Source: Parascedosporium putredinis
Lineage: Eukaryota; Ascomycota; Sordariomycetes; Microascales; Microascaceae
Assembly (NCBI GenBank): GCA_949357655.1
Contig: CASHTG010000018.1
Span: forward strand, 992,001-1,056,000
Length of the DNA: 64,000 nt
Reading direction: 5' to 3'
The notes below the pieces were generated by a model. That model did not search any database and had not been told where the DNA came from. It was given only the letters and a program-made list of their open reading frames with translations. Of the stretch, positions 1 to 12,422 are shown piece by piece; position 1 is the first letter of the stretch; every line of letters starts with the position of its first letter. A program made the translations under genes and the position numbers.

Positions 1-352
1 CGTCCCCGGATCCGCCCACCCGCGCCAACCCCCGACCGCCTGCCCCATGCTCACCACGTACAGCGCGTCCTGTAGCAGCCCCGCCGCGCACACGACCCTC
101 CACGCCCGCCGCCCGCCGTCGTCCCCGCGCGCCAGCACCCGCAGCCCGACCGCCTCGAAAAAGGCAAACATGAGCCACGACCCGGCCAGCTCCGTGTACA
201 GGAACCGCGTCCGCTCGTCGTACGCCGTCTCGGACCGTGTCATGATGGAGAGGTATTCGGCGGGTTGCGTTAGTGCTTGGATGACCCCGCCTAGGGCGAT
301 GAGGGGTCAAGGACCGTGAGTATGAGGCGGTAGGTAAGGGGATGGCGGCCAT
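1..352 (-). CDS. Small integral membrane protein, DUF7704-like, cut off at the window edge
   Basis: Read on the minus strand from the ATG at 352, in good context (CACAATGG). Two missing C bases (runs complementary to 338-341 and 303-306) separate the start, a segment with YRLILTVLDP, and the long final frame with ALGGVIQALTQPAEYLS, the hydrophobic stretch SWLMFAFFEAVGLRVL and a further hydrophobic part LLQDALYVVSMGQAVGG. The pattern of a short N-terminus, a YR..L..DPLIAL motif and several short membrane helices resembles a fungal family of roughly 150-residue membrane proteins of unknown function (DUF7704); that match is from memory. The 3' end lies outside the window. No function is known to me. 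Confidence 0.6.
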   Translation of the reverse strand, partial: MAAIPLPTASYSRSLTPHRPRRGHPSTNATRRIPLHHDTVRDGVRRADAVPVHGAGRVVAHVCLFRGGRAAGAGARGRRRAAGVEGRVRGGAATGRAVRGEHGAGGRGLARVGGSGD

Positions 353-1151
353 TGTGATTTTGTTTTCCGCGGATCGAGTTCAAAGTCGTTTTTTGTTGGG
401 GGAAGTGAAGGCCTTTCTTCTTTTCTTCCTTCCTCTCTCGACTCTTTCTATTCTTTCCCAAACGTACTGCTTCGTCTCTCTCTCTCTTCCGCCGTAGCTA
501 GTAAGCCGTAGCGTAACCAAGTTGATTTTTATGTAAGATAAACCAAGCAGGCTTTAATGATGATATAGAAGATGACAGGCTGCTTGATAGGGAATGAAGA
601 AGAATGACTGAGCTAGTTGTAAAAGGAGGAAGATTGAGGCAGGGCTGCAGCGAGAGCTTACGCTCTCAAGCACTCATATAGGTTGAAGACTTGGGGGCCA
701 AACGCTCCCGTTCGCCCTTCCACTGCCCTGCCCCTTCTTCAACGTCATCTCAGCGCGGCTTGGTGTGACACCCGCTGTGGACAGTACAATCCTTTCCCAA
801 CATTGGAGGCGCTAATGCGGCACATGTGGGTGTGTAGATGGATCCAATGAATCCAATGAAGGGGAGGATCAACAGTCCATCGTATTCCTTAGATGGCGGC
901 ACTGGTATCATCTACAGGGATCCAGCCCTGCTGCTCATCCTAGCACAGTTCGCTTTTCGCTCAACTCAAATCATTTTTGTTTCAAAGGATTGCATGCTAA
1001 CTAATAGGCGCTGGCTTCCGACAGTTGATACATCAATGTACCAATATAATATGATAACAGTTATGGTATTCTGGTGGTGGCAACGATATGCAATGTAATG
1101 CAAAAAAACCACGGTAAACTTCACCGAATTATTCCAAGGTTCGTCCCCTCC
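353..1151. other. Spacer between the membrane protein and the urease 3' end
   Basis: About 0.8 kb holding the 5' flank of the left gene and the 3' flank of urease. There is a short CT-rich tract near 475-490. I see no supported gene or RNA. Confidence 0.5.
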
Positions 1152-4119
1152 TCAATACATGTAATAAGCCTGCGCCAGTGGCAGAGTTTCCGAGGGTCGG
1201 CCGAGCATACCTTGCCGTCCGCCTCGACCGTGTAGCTTTCGGGGTCTACGCGCATCTTGGGCATCACATCGTTGAATCTCATGTCACGTTTGCTTACCGT
1301 TCGGCAACCTTTTACAGCCTCGACGCGCGACTTGAGCCCGTAGGACTCGATCGAGCCGTTGTCAATGGAGGATCGACTTACAAAGAGTATCTTCGATTCG
1401 GGCACATGCACGCCAAACATGGGACGGCCAATGACGGGTTGAATGGTGGGTAAAGAAGCGTTTGCGTCACCCTAATTGCTCGGTTAGCAGGAAGCTCTGC
1501 AAACGAAAAAAAAAAGCCTGGGAAGCAAACCATGTGCAGACGGCAAAACAGGAAATAAATAGAAAATGACCAAGTACATGGAGAGAAGTGCTTACCATTT
1601 GAGCCCAAGAGATCAACCCGGCCTTGATGACGCTCTCGGGTTTGGTGCCGAACCAAGCGGGGTCCCAAATCACCAGATCCGCCAGCTTGCCGACTTCGAT
1701 GCTACCGACGAGATGGCCGAAGCCCTGCGCGAGAGCCGGGTTGATAGTGTACTTGGAAATGTACCGCTTGACTCGGAAGTTATCGGCGCCCGTGCCCTCG
1801 TCTTCGGGCAGCGTGCCCCTCTGCAACTTGTTCTTATGCGCCGTCGTCCACGTCCTCAGCACGACCTCTCCGCAGCGTCCCATGGCCTGCGAGTCGCTGG
1901 ACATCATGCTAATGGCCCCGAGGTCGTGGAGAACATCCTCAGCAGCAATGGTCTCGGCGCGGATGCGCGACTCGGCAAACGCAATGTCTTCGGGAATGTC
2001 TTTGGAAAGGTGGTGGCAGCCCATGAGCATGTCGAGATGCTCGTCGAGCGTGTTAATAGTGAACGGGCGCGTGGGGTTGGTTGACGAGGGAAGCACGTTG
2101 GGATGCTCTACGACCGAAATGATATCCGGCGCGTGGCCACCTCCCGCACCCTCGGTATGGTACGTGTGGATAGTGCGGCCGTTGATGGCGCCAATGGTGG
2201 ATTCGACGAAGCCCGATTCATTCAAAGTATCCGTGTGGATGAGGACCTGCACATCGAGCTCGTCGGAAACGGCAAGGCAGTTGTCGATGGCAGCCGGGGT
2301 GGCACCCCAATCTTCGTGGATCTTCAAGCCACACGCGCCGGCCTGGACCTGTTCCCGCAGGGCCTCGGGCGCGCTATCGCAGCCCTTGCCGGTAATTCCA
2401 ATGTTGACGGGAAACTTGTCGCAGGCCTGGAGTATCTGCTTGATATAGGTTTTCCGGGGTGCACGTGGTCGCATTAGAGCCGGCGCTATGTTGCACACGC
2501 ACGTGTTAGTGGTACCCCTCGTCGACGCATTTTGTGGGGATGGCAAAAGTTTGCCTCTTACCTTGGCCCAGTTCCACCTCCAAGCATGGTAGTGACTCCA
2601 GAAGCGAGGGCTTCTTCAACTTGTTGCGGGCAGATGAGGTGGATGTGCGTGTCGATTGCGCCAGCGGTGACGATCTTGCCCTCGCCAGCGACGACGTCGG
2701 TACAGCTGCCCACCACCATGCCAGGGGTCACACCATCCATCACATCGGGGTTTCCGGCCTTTCCGATAGCGACAATCATTCCCTTCTTGACGCCGATATC
2801 AGCCTTGTAGATGCCAGTCCAATCGACAATCAAAGCATTGGTGACAACCATGTCAAGCGATTCGGCGTCGACACGACCGGTGGCTTGGCCCATGCCCTCG
2901 CGCAAGGTCTTGCCGCCTCCAAACTTGCACTCGTCGCCATAGACGGCAAAGTCCTTCTCCACCGTGATCCACAGGTCCGTGAGACCTAGCCGCACGCGGT
3001 CGCCCGTGGTCGGCCCGTAGGTGGCGGCATACACGTCGCGCGACATGGTGGGGGCCCGTATTATACCGAGGTCTGCGGTCTGGGGCTGAGGCTCGTGCTC
3101 GAATCCCTTCGCCATCAGCCTCTCCACGATATCGTTGACTCTCCAGAGCTCCACGGCGCCGCTGGCGAGGTTGTTGCCGCCCCTGATGACCCTGTGCCCG
3201 CCAATTTCAACCAGGGTGACGGTTTTGGTGTCGCCCGGCTCAAAACGCACGGATGTGCCCGCCGCGATGTTGAGACGGTGGCCGTAGGCCCTCGCTCGGT
3301 CGAATACGAGCAGAGGGTTCACCTCGATGAAGTGGTAGTGCGAGCCCACCTGGATCGGCCTGTCACCCTTGTTCGTCACCTTGAGCTTGATGCACTTCCT
3401 GCCCTCGTTGAAGGCCACGACTCCCTTGACAACGACAACGGCACCTGGGGCCTGTTCGGCGGCGTAGGCGCTGGCCTCGGGGAGGGGAAGAGGTCCGGGC
3501 TGGGTACGGGGAGGAAGCTTCCGTACAGGGCCCGGTTGAGGTCGCCATCGTCCGTGCTGATGGGGTTATCGATCGTCACAAGGTACGTTCCGGAAGGGAA
3601 AGTTCCCTCGACTTGGATTTTATGCAGAGTGCTACAGACGGTGGGCAAGACGTGTCGGCGACCTAGCATGGTGGAGCCGAGGCTCATGAGGTCTGACACG
3701 GTATGGTTGCCATCGCGGATCAACTCTTGCACGTTACTAGCGATGAGAGCCTACGTTGGTGAGAAGAGATGGGACTGGTTAGCTAGCTTAGCTACCCCCA
3801 GCTCGCTCGGAGGAAGGAACAAGGAGTCAAACCACGATTCAGGAGACATTAGCGACTACTCGAATTGACCTACTGCTGCTTCGGAATGGTTCAGCCTAAC
3901 ACCTCGAGCTAAGCGGCGCTGAGCAAGCAGGCCTAGCTGAGTGATGAGGAGCTTGTCGAGCTATGTGGGAGAAAGCCAAAAAGGCAGCTTGTTAGCATCA
4001 TTCATGGAGGTGCACGCAATCCCTGGACCAGGTCTGTGGGTTGACGATCTGCGGCAGGGCCCAGTTTTTCCAGCAAAAGGCGGGGTGCCAAGACAAACCT
4101 CTTTTGGGACGAGATGCAT
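1152..4119 (-). CDS. ure1: Urease (EC 3.5.1.5), fused gamma-beta-alpha, five exons
   Basis: Cytosolic nickel enzyme that splits urea into ammonia and carbamate; it needs accessory proteins not in this window. Exons (minus): 4119-4099, 3960-3874, 3750-2562, 2485-1596, 1471-1152. The start is MHLVPKE. The alpha part shows THIHLICPQQ, the lysine expected to be carbamylated in GLKIHEDWG, the HTYHTEGAGGGHAPD metal/substrate segment and MMSSDSQAMGR, so the active site looks intact. The protein ends QAYYMY. Reading frame breaks at the G run 3484-3487 (one base), around 2450-2459 (two bases) and around 1184-1193 (one base). Adding these four bases gives 837 codons including the stop, the usual fungal length. 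The breaks are therefore probably sequence errors. Spliceosomal boundaries are GT..AG; the first donor is GTTTGT. Identification is certain; exon ends are inferred by eye. Confidence 0.96.
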
Positions 4120-5664
4120 TCTCGGGGAGAGCTGCAAGTGAACAGCTTGGGGTTTCCGGGAGGGTCGTCTATGGGAGCAGAGGGGAGGGGGGTCAATGTG
4201 GTAGTTGGGAAAAGACGGACAACAGAGAAGATGGATTAAAGCAGGCAAGGGAGGAGGTGGAGGGGAGGAGAAGAAGATAACGGAAAAAGCGCCAGAAAAA
4301 CAGTAGAAAAAAAAAAGGTGGAAAAAGAGGCCAAGAAAGTGCCAGTGATAAGATCCAGTGCAATGGAAACGCGGTGGGGTCCGGACTGGTACCTGGACCT
4401 TATCGGTCCAAGTCTTTCGTTACGGGGAGCGGATCTCGACACACAGTTTTACATGATATATTTGGGTGATTCTCTCCACCCCCATACAGCGCTCTCTGAC
4501 CTGACTGATGTGCATATGCGCCCCCGAAACGGCACTCGCTCTATTAAACATTCCATCTTGAGTCATTGCCCATTGGCACTTGTGGAACAATGGGACGACA
4601 ATTCCCCCTCCTTCCCTCCCTCTCTTCTGGCGTGCTCCTCCCGACCCGTCCCTACTAATCAACGCGCCCCGCCGCCCACCCCCGGTGCTTGCCGAGTTGT
4701 CCGGATAGAAGGGGGAAAGATAACGGGACAAAGAGCAGAAAAAGTTCCGCGCGGCATCCTTTTCGTTGATGTAGTATTGGGCTTAGTGCATATCGGTGAC
4801 GGGGACCCTCGCTCGCGCATTTCGCCTTATCCGCCTGTCAACGGCACTCCCTACTAGAGGAACGGACGCTGGGAGATGTGGCCGTTGGAAAGAAGCGGCG
4901 CTAATAAAAATACTGGGTAATGATTGTTGGTGGGAAGAACGGCCAAAAAAATTTACTAGTAGCCAGTGGGTCTCGAAAACGTTTGGAGATGATGTGGGCT
5001 GTTATTTTCTTCCCCTTTGGATCAAGTACAATGGATCCATCCGTTGGAGGGCCCGCTAATTGTACGATATGATGGGTGGAGTGCGCTTTGTTGGATGTGG
5101 GCAAGCTCTGATATGCCATTGACGGGGCATTCGAGAGCTCACCCACACCGTTGATACGAAGTAGTACCCCAAGGAACCGGGGATGAGGTGGGCGTTTGCA
5201 TCTTTCAATCCTTCAATGTTAAACGAGATGTGAGAAGCGTTATCGACAACAAGCTTGTCTGTGCCTCACGATGGGTTGACGGATTGAACACGGCAAGAGC
5301 AAAGGGTACATGTATGTGCTGTCTTGCGAAACTAGTAATGATATCTTGCTGTGGATACAGGTCCAGAATCAACATCCAAGAATTTGGCTCGCACCGCACC
5401 GCACCACACCGCACCCATGGAATATCACATTGAAGCCACCCAAGTCACCCAACCTAACCAAGTGCCACAAACGCCGTTCAAGATTCAACCCAGCCAAAAA
5501 ACCCCAAGCCAAAAGCCAACCGGGCCCATTTGCCATCCATGCGGTTTTGAGTTTGAAAAATGGGGCCCGAGACGAGCACCGTCCACGGTGCCGGAAAAAA
5601 AGATGTCAGGTTTACGTATATACTTCGTGAGTCCTTAGCCGGCGGCGGTTCCCATCTTGCCCAA
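4120..5664. other. Spacer: urease promoter and ADA3 3' flank
   Basis: Both neighbours are on the minus strand, so this 1.5 kb holds the urease promoter and the ADA3 terminator region. It contains purine-rich (4180-4330) and pyrimidine-rich (4600-4640) tracts. An open frame at 4318-4857 has no recognisable content. I see no supported gene. Confidence 0.5.
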
Positions 5665-7768
5665 TCACTCTTCGTCTTCCACCTCCTCGTCCCACTGTTG
5701 CTTCTCCCTCTTGAGAAGCGGCCCCATTTCCGCCGATCTGAAGATGGAGCTGTCTGGCTCGGAAACACGCGGTACTCTACCCAAATTCTCGTCGTCGAAT
5801 ACGGAACCAATAGTATCGATCCACCGCCGCCGCCGCTCCATGAGGGTCCGCGTGAGATCGCCAATGCCAGGCCGCGCCGTGCCCGTGGCCCCGACTAGGT
5901 GGCTGCCACCGCCCGCGCCACCGGGTCGCTTGTTCTTCTTGCTCTTGCCCATCGTCCTTGTTCGCTTGAGGTAGGCACTTTGGACTTGCAGGTCCAGATC
6001 TTCCAGGATGGTTTGGTATTCTTGGTGAGCCATACGCTCCTTGACTAATTCTGTCAGCCGGGCCTTGCGAGCACCGTTGATAAGCATCTGCTCGCGCAGG
6101 CGTTCCTGCAGCAGCCGAAGCCGTGCCGACACCTCGTCGTCAAAGTGTCCGTCGTACTCGGCCTCAAAACTAGGCTCCGGCGCGAGGAAGCCAATATGGC
6201 GGAGCTCTTGCTTGATGCGCTCATCCACTTGACCGTAGTCAAGCTTCGGATGCGACGCCTTCTTCCACGCCTCCGTCGACGATTCGAGCATGGCGCTAGC
6301 CGGCGCGAGCGAATTGGACTTATCCTCGCTGGCCACGCCGTTCTCGGGCCCATCCCCGTTCATGTCTAGGCTCATGATTGCGTCTCCATTCACGCTATTC
6401 GATCGATCCTCACTAAGGGGCGCCCTAGGTTCAGGCCGCATAGCTTGCAGTAGGCGGCTGAGGAGTGGCCCGACGGAGAGCTTATCAGTTTCCGCAACGT
6501 CATCGCCCATGATTTCGATGGACCCGCGTGCCTGATTCGGGGGCAGCCGGTCCCTCGAAGGGTGTGAGTCCACGGCCATGGCGCCATCCTCCTCCGCCCA
6601 AATTTCTGTGTAGTGCTTCTTGCCCCTCTTCGGCATGGCGAACGGAGCCACTCGATCGGCCCTTTCCCTAAGAAAGGCCAGATCCTCTTCCGAAAAAGGG
6701 CGGAAGTAGGGTTCGGTGTAGGTGGAAAAGGTGGAAAAGCTGATCTGGTTGGCTGGTTTGGCACTACTAAAGTCCTTATCAGGTGGATCACCAGCAATCA
6801 AATTCCCGAGATCGCTCGGGGATAACGAGCCACCGAGTAAATCTCTTTCTTTTCATCTTCCGTCGTCTCGGGCCCAACCGCTCGGATCTCGTACACTGTA
6901 GGATCGGGAAAGGTGGAGGGGTCGTCGCCAAACGTGTTACTTTGCGGAAGCATGGGCCGCGGGGGCCGTGATTCGTCATCAGAGCTCTCTTCTTCTTCAT
7001 TTTCGTCTGCCTTGGCGCTCTCGTCCACATCCATGGCAGTTGGGGATGCTTGTGCAACTGGCGAAAGTGAGGAACTAGCCGAATTCTCGCGGTGATGTTT
7101 CTTTGCCTTGGTGGATTCGCGTAGTGGGGAAGACCGCTCTACAAAAGGTGTGGAAAAAGTGGGTGTTAGCACGCAACTTGGAGAAACTAGGTTATTGAGC
7201 GCTGCTCTACACCACAGGCGCAACAAATATTGAGGTTGAGTGTCTGGCCGCTCACTGACACACCCCTCCCCCACCTTCCAAAAAAAAAAATAAGAAAGGA
7301 AAGGAAAAAAAAAAAACCCTTACCAGGCTTCGTATCTTGAGGAGCCAGGGAGTCGGTTGCCTTGCGCTTCTTCCTATTCTTCTTTTCGCGCTCGTCACCA
7401 TCCGTTGCTGTCCGCTCCTCCTCTTCATCCACACGATTCTTGCGCGCCATGGCGAGGATGCGCATCCCTTTATCGTAGAAGTTGCTTCGTAGGTCAATCG
7501 TATTCTGTAGCCGCTGCAAACGGGCGACCATGCCATCTAGACTTTTCGTATCCGGCATCATGGCGTTGGCGGCGCCTTGGTCCACGACATCTTCGTTGGT
7601 CAGAGACCGGAATTTTTCCACTCGAAGCTCCAAGTATTCAGCATCAACGGCTTCTATCGCCGGCAGAGTCGCTGTTGGTTGGAGGCTGCTTGGCGTGGTG
7701 TTCCGACTCCGCTGGCGCATGGCGCTACCGCCCTTCTTGCCAGTGCCTTTCTGCGACCCGGGAGGCAT
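5665..7768 (-). CDS. ngg1: SAGA/ADA complex subunit ADA3 (NGG1)
   Basis: Nuclear coactivator subunit that in yeast works with Gcn5 and Ada2 in histone acetylation. Exon 1 (7768-7324) begins MPPGSQKGTGKKGG and has a conserved N-terminal helical region with NTIDLRSNFYDKGMRIL. The intron is 7323-7139 (185 bp, with long A and T tracts). Exon 2 (7138-5665) carries a Ser/Asp/Glu-rich linker and the C-terminal ADA3 domain, with LDYGQVDERIKQELRHIGF, the coiled RLRLLQERLREQM segment, and a final LLKREKQQWDEEVEDEE. One missing C at 6818-6821 interrupts the frame between SVARYP and NLIAGDPPDKDF; with it the gene is 640 codons including the stop. Identification rests on overall resemblance of both ends to fungal Ada3/Ngg1. 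Confidence 0.88.
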
Positions 7769-9259
7769 GGTGATAAGAGATTTGCTGAAAAGTCTGGGTG
7801 GTAGAGAAAAGCGGAGAGGATAAAGAGGGAGAGGGAGAGAGAGAGAGGAAAGACGGGAGCCAAGGGTGGTTGGCTAGTTCTAAGGAGAGGGTATCTTAAG
7901 GTCGCGTTCGCCAAGTTAGATTTGAACGCGCATGGTTTCGGAATTGATCAGGTCCAGAGAAGATGCTGGGTTTGGGCACGAGCAGCCTAGTTGGGATTTC
8001 GCCTTGCCTATTACCAATCCGGTCAAGGCTCTCGGGACGACTTGATAGAAAACGCGATGGCCGGGTTGTAATTGAGCGTTCAAACGATGATGAACGTCGC
8101 GTCACTCTCGTCGAGATCGGGTTCTTGTCGCTGGTGGTGGCCTCCTCACGGGAATCTCCGTCGCGGGTTTGGCAGGTAACTGACAAGAAACATCCGATGT
8201 GTACCCGAGGAGTGGACGCCTCATTACATAAGCCGGAGCGGGTGGCTCGCGCTCAATGATGAACGAAAGTAAGACACTATTGTTGGTTCACTAGCATTAT
8301 TATTAACGTATTGGACAGACAAAAGTCGACCCAACTCAGGTTTTCCGACCGCGTCATCAAGCACGTGCTGGAAAGGACTGGAGTTTATTAGGGAGGACTA
8401 CACTGTAGCAAAGCTTGATGAAGAATGCTCGACTTCTACGATATTCTCGTAGCAAGGCGCACCGCTATAGCTGTACTATAGTTTCCACCACCTTTGCTCG
8501 GTAGCAGATTCCCTCCTTGGAAGACTTGAATGCGCAACGGTGGTGATCTCGTGCCAACAAATGAGAGCCATCCTGGATTCTGCAAGGAGCAGAAAATTTT
8601 CTTCTGTTCTTGGTGGAGAATCTCGGTGATTCCGCCGTCATATGCACGAGGTCGGAGTTGGTGATACAAAGAGATGCAAGGCCTGTCTTGTACGCCGAAG
8701 CCAGCACAAGTTTTTTTTTTTTTTTTTCTATCTTAATGTTCCCCGTCGTGATGAGGGGTCGCCAACTGCACTGAGCGGTGAGAAAGAAAAGACAAGTCCA
8801 TCTGCTTGCCCAAAAGGTGACTCCCCGCGACCAGGCCGATCCGGATACAGGTTTAGTTGTCCGTGCCAATTTCATTGTATTGGTCTATGAAGCACTTGCC
8901 GACCCCGTGGGATGGGGATCTTCGGTCGGAGCTCACTGAAGATGTCCAATCAGTTTTAGAGACGGGCTAAACACTGCGGTTCTAAATACGGGTGGTTTTG
9001 GGAACCATCGAAGAGCTAATAGGGTGCGAGGTTGCTCGCTTCACTCAGAGGGCTCCACAGGCTGGAGCATGATGATTTGCGTGTCACTTGACGATCAACC
9101 CTCCCATCTTGTTTGTGGTACATGACAATGGGTGGGCATCTCCCACGCTGGGCATGAATGAGAGGGGTTTTTAGTACAGGGCAGGGGGTATCGAGTTGAT
9201 CGAATGACGGCCTCCGTCATTATCTAAAAACTAGGGGGAGGCAGTTCAAAAGCGTGAAC

Positions 9260-9260
<1 letters not shown>

Positions 9261-9334
<74 letters not shown>
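9261..9334. repeat. (GT)37 dinucleotide microsatellite
   Basis: Seventy-four bases of uninterrupted GT repeat, the longest pure simple repeat in the window. Uninterrupted length suggests recent, probably polymorphic, expansion. It lies about 1.5 kb upstream of ADA3 and 3 kb upstream of the RING gene. Confidence 0.97.
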
Positions 9335-9336
<2 letters not shown>

Positions 9337-11689
9337 AAGGGCAAGATCTAGCTACTGACTATCTATGTTTTATTCTTAGATTCCTAGACAAGGTCTGGCT
9401 TGGATATGCCTTTCTGGGATTGTCGGATCCGGGCCACTCTCACGGCGCGGTGGACGAGGTCGTTGCGGGGCTGGTTGATCGAGGGGAAATTTTTGGACCA
9501 GGAAATTGCCCGCCGAAAGCTTCAGTGGGTCAAGCTCTTTTTGAAGTCGTACTTGGAATACGGAGAAGAGATCCTGCTGCTGGAAAAATTCCTGGGAACA
9601 TGAAGAAAAAATACTGGTGCCTCGGATGCTTCACCCGGTCCCGTCGGCCGTGGTCACCAAGGCGGGGCCATTGTGCCCTTTCGGCTGTGCCTTTTGATGT
9701 CGATGACTGGTCCGTCAGGAACGATCGGCGGGTGGTAGGAAGCCTAAGATCATCCTCGACCATGTCGACTGTGATTGCTTCAGGGATTGTACATACTCGA
9801 CTCTAGTGTCTAACAGGCCTAGGTTGAGTGGACGTCGCGGATGAATGATGGTGGGGAAGACAGTTGTGCCTTGGACGATGGGCAGTCCTCCCTTCATTCA
9901 TATATTTAGCAAGTCTATTTTAAATCTACTTTGATTTGTTCTGAATAACATCACCCCGCCCTCTTCTGTGACGCATCTGCCCTCTCATGGAAGGCGAAGA
10001 GGCTTGAGGCTTGTAGGTGACCCGTAAAGAAATCACTCTGGTCAAAGAGTTGTGGTGGGGGCCACTTTGAATCGCTCCCAGCTTCATCCCTCTGCGGAAT
10101 TCGGATGAAGATGTTCAAGAATCACATACACCTTGTCATCGTTTGCTGTCCATTAAGAACATTGAAGCAACTAGAGTTGTCGAATACGAGCCGTTTCGTG
10201 CTGCTTTTGAAAGCCCAACTTCTCACAGCCCCACACTAGCACTTCAATCAACTTGGATTGGGGCAGCATCTTCACCAATTGTATTACCGTCTTGAAACTG
10301 AGGGGGGCTAGTCCAAGGAGATTTGGTGGCCAAAGGTGGGTGAGCTCTTGACGAGTGGACACCTCCAACCATCCATCGCTCCTCCAAACTTGAATGTGAA
10401 GGGTGCTTCGCGCTGCACAACATGGGGCAATCGAACCAACCTGTCGTTATCTCGGCTTTTCGATCTTGCCAGAAATGTACAAATACCCTGAGCAAGGGCC
10501 CATGATTGAGGGTTGGGTACCGCGCTATTCAAAGGTTAAAGTCAACGATACAAGACTCCCACCTCAATGCACAAACGCCACTTGCCCACCCGAAACCCCA
10601 TTCGGGCGTGTAGCATATTACGAACACTTGCGGATGCTCTGACCTCAAGGGTAGCAGTGTTATTATTACGGAGTCTGTCACCGTCAACTCTCTGACATCA
10701 ACGGGGAATGTTGGTTGATGCGAAATGAGTCCTTCCATTCGCTGACGACGCTGGGTGGCGGACAGCAGATCGCGGTACCGCGGATGCGGGTCAATTGGTG
10801 AATGCTGGCTTTGATCAATTTACTATAGTACACGTCTAGTGTGGATTCTCTGTTCTCTCTTTTCAACCGCCCATCGCAGAAAATAACAGAGTTATTTCCA
10901 TACTCGCATAAAATTCGCGAGGCAGTAGTTGGAATCGGAGTGTATGCCGCTGAACTTGAAGAGCCAAGGTGGAAGGAAATGAAACTCCATCGAAAGCTTC
11001 ATGTTCTGAGAAGCTCGCCAATCCACAAGTGCTTCGTGCAAAGTATTGGACTGGGGCATTTAAAGCAATTACGGAGCTACAGCACGATACTGGCGGCTGT
11101 CACGGCATGGAGCGAGCTCCCTGGGCAAGCCGGCTGAAAAATGAGTCGAAGGATCAATAGTCAACCGGGAAGGGAGGACATTGAAGGCGTCGCTTCAAAT
11201 GTTGTCCTTGAAAGGGAAGCCCCACCCGTGTCGAACAAAAGCGAGGTATAATGGATTGAGAAGTATTAAAAGGAGAGAAGAAAAACGAAGAACAAGAAAA
11301 ACGGGAAACGGGAAACCGAGAATGCGAGGGGGAAACGGCTATTGTTGAGAGTCGTGACGGGGCTCAGGGGGTGGGAATCCCCGACAGGAAACAATTGATC
11401 ATTTCGAGGGATACTCGACATTGATCGATGGATCCTGTCTCCGCTCTCCCTTATCGAGTTTAGTACGGGGAGGCTACTTTCTACTTTCCCCTTCACTAGT
11501 GTAGGGTGCACCGTTCATCATTTCAATTGATCAGAGGTACATCCGCCTCGTGGCAGTGCTCCTCGGGCCCCTTGTACCTCGCTCGCTTTAACTCGGTGAC
11601 AGGCGGAGACGTACTTGTATTCAGGCGGACGGTTCAATACGATGTGATCAATTCGAGATCCATTTACTTCATGTTCCTCTCCGCTTCTC

Positions 11690-11950
11690 CCTTGCCTCCT
11701 CCCCTTCCACAATCGAAACCCACACACGCGCCGTGCACACACACACTTCTCTCCCTCTTCTGTGCAGGACAGTAGGACAGCAGGACAGCACCACCAAACC
11801 ACACCCACGGCTTGGTCTTTCCATTTCTTTTGGTACCGTCCACCGCCCGCTCGTTTACCCCGTCTCTCTCTTTCTCTCCCCCTTCCAATCCAGTTTGGCC
11901 CTAGTTCCGTGTGTCCTGCTCTCTCGCCTTCTCCACCTCCACCCTGTGGC
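11690..11950 (+). promoter_or_regulatory. CT-rich tract upstream of the RING gene
   Basis: Pyrimidine-rich plus-strand DNA (repeated CTCTC, TTCTCC and CCTCC blocks) lies 0.5-0.7 kb before the proposed start. Such tracts are common in fungal promoters and 5' leaders. The exact transcription start is not visible. Confidence 0.35.
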
Positions 11951-12422
11951 CATCATAGAGTACATACTCCTCTCCACGCACCGACGACCCGGTCTCTCTT
12001 TTTCAGTTCCTCCACCAAGAAACTCATCGTTGACGATTCTCACCTGCGCAATCTACCCCCGCACTGCCGAACGCTGATATGTCCTCCGTCAAAAGATTGA
12101 ATATGTCCTAGAAGCATGTGTAAGTCAATCCAATCTGCCCCTTCGACGAAACCTCTGGCGAATCTTGTCGGAGCCAAGCCCTGGATACAGTTACCACATC
12201 ACCCCCAGTTCTTGGCGCGGCAACTGACGTCTTACAGCGCTCTCCGAGATTCGAAATGTCGTGTATGTTTGCATTCCATGCTCCTCTCTATAGCTTCATA
12301 TGTCCCTGTGTCCTGTCCCTCCATGGCGAGATCTCGAGCAATTTCTTTTCGGCCTCGGAGCTTGTCTTCGGACACAATCTTGCGGGGTCGCCGACCGCCG
12401 ACGAGCCTTCCCCTCTGACGCG

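Larger units (their letters stand above)
7769..12422. other. Long spacer between ADA3 and the RING gene
   Basis: ADA3 (minus) and the RING gene (plus) diverge, so both promoters lie here. A (GT)37 microsatellite sits at 9261-9334 and CT-rich DNA lies from about 11690 to 11950 on the RING side. Short open frames at 9400-9603 and 10841-11137 look protein-like in places, but the second lacks an ATG and neither has a recognisable motif. I see no transposon ends or RNA gene. Confidence 0.45.

Noticed and set aside
1624..2448. 274-codon plus-strand frame
   Set aside because: Antisense shadow of urease exon 4; GC-rich third positions of the real gene keep the opposite strand open.
4318..4857. 179-codon plus frame upstream of urease
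   Set aside because: Composition is promoter-like (C-rich, CT tracts), without motif or splice context.
9261..9806. Plus frame beginning with a Cys-Val repeat
   Set aside because: The start is translated GT microsatellite. The remainder has no motif and no coherent gene around it.
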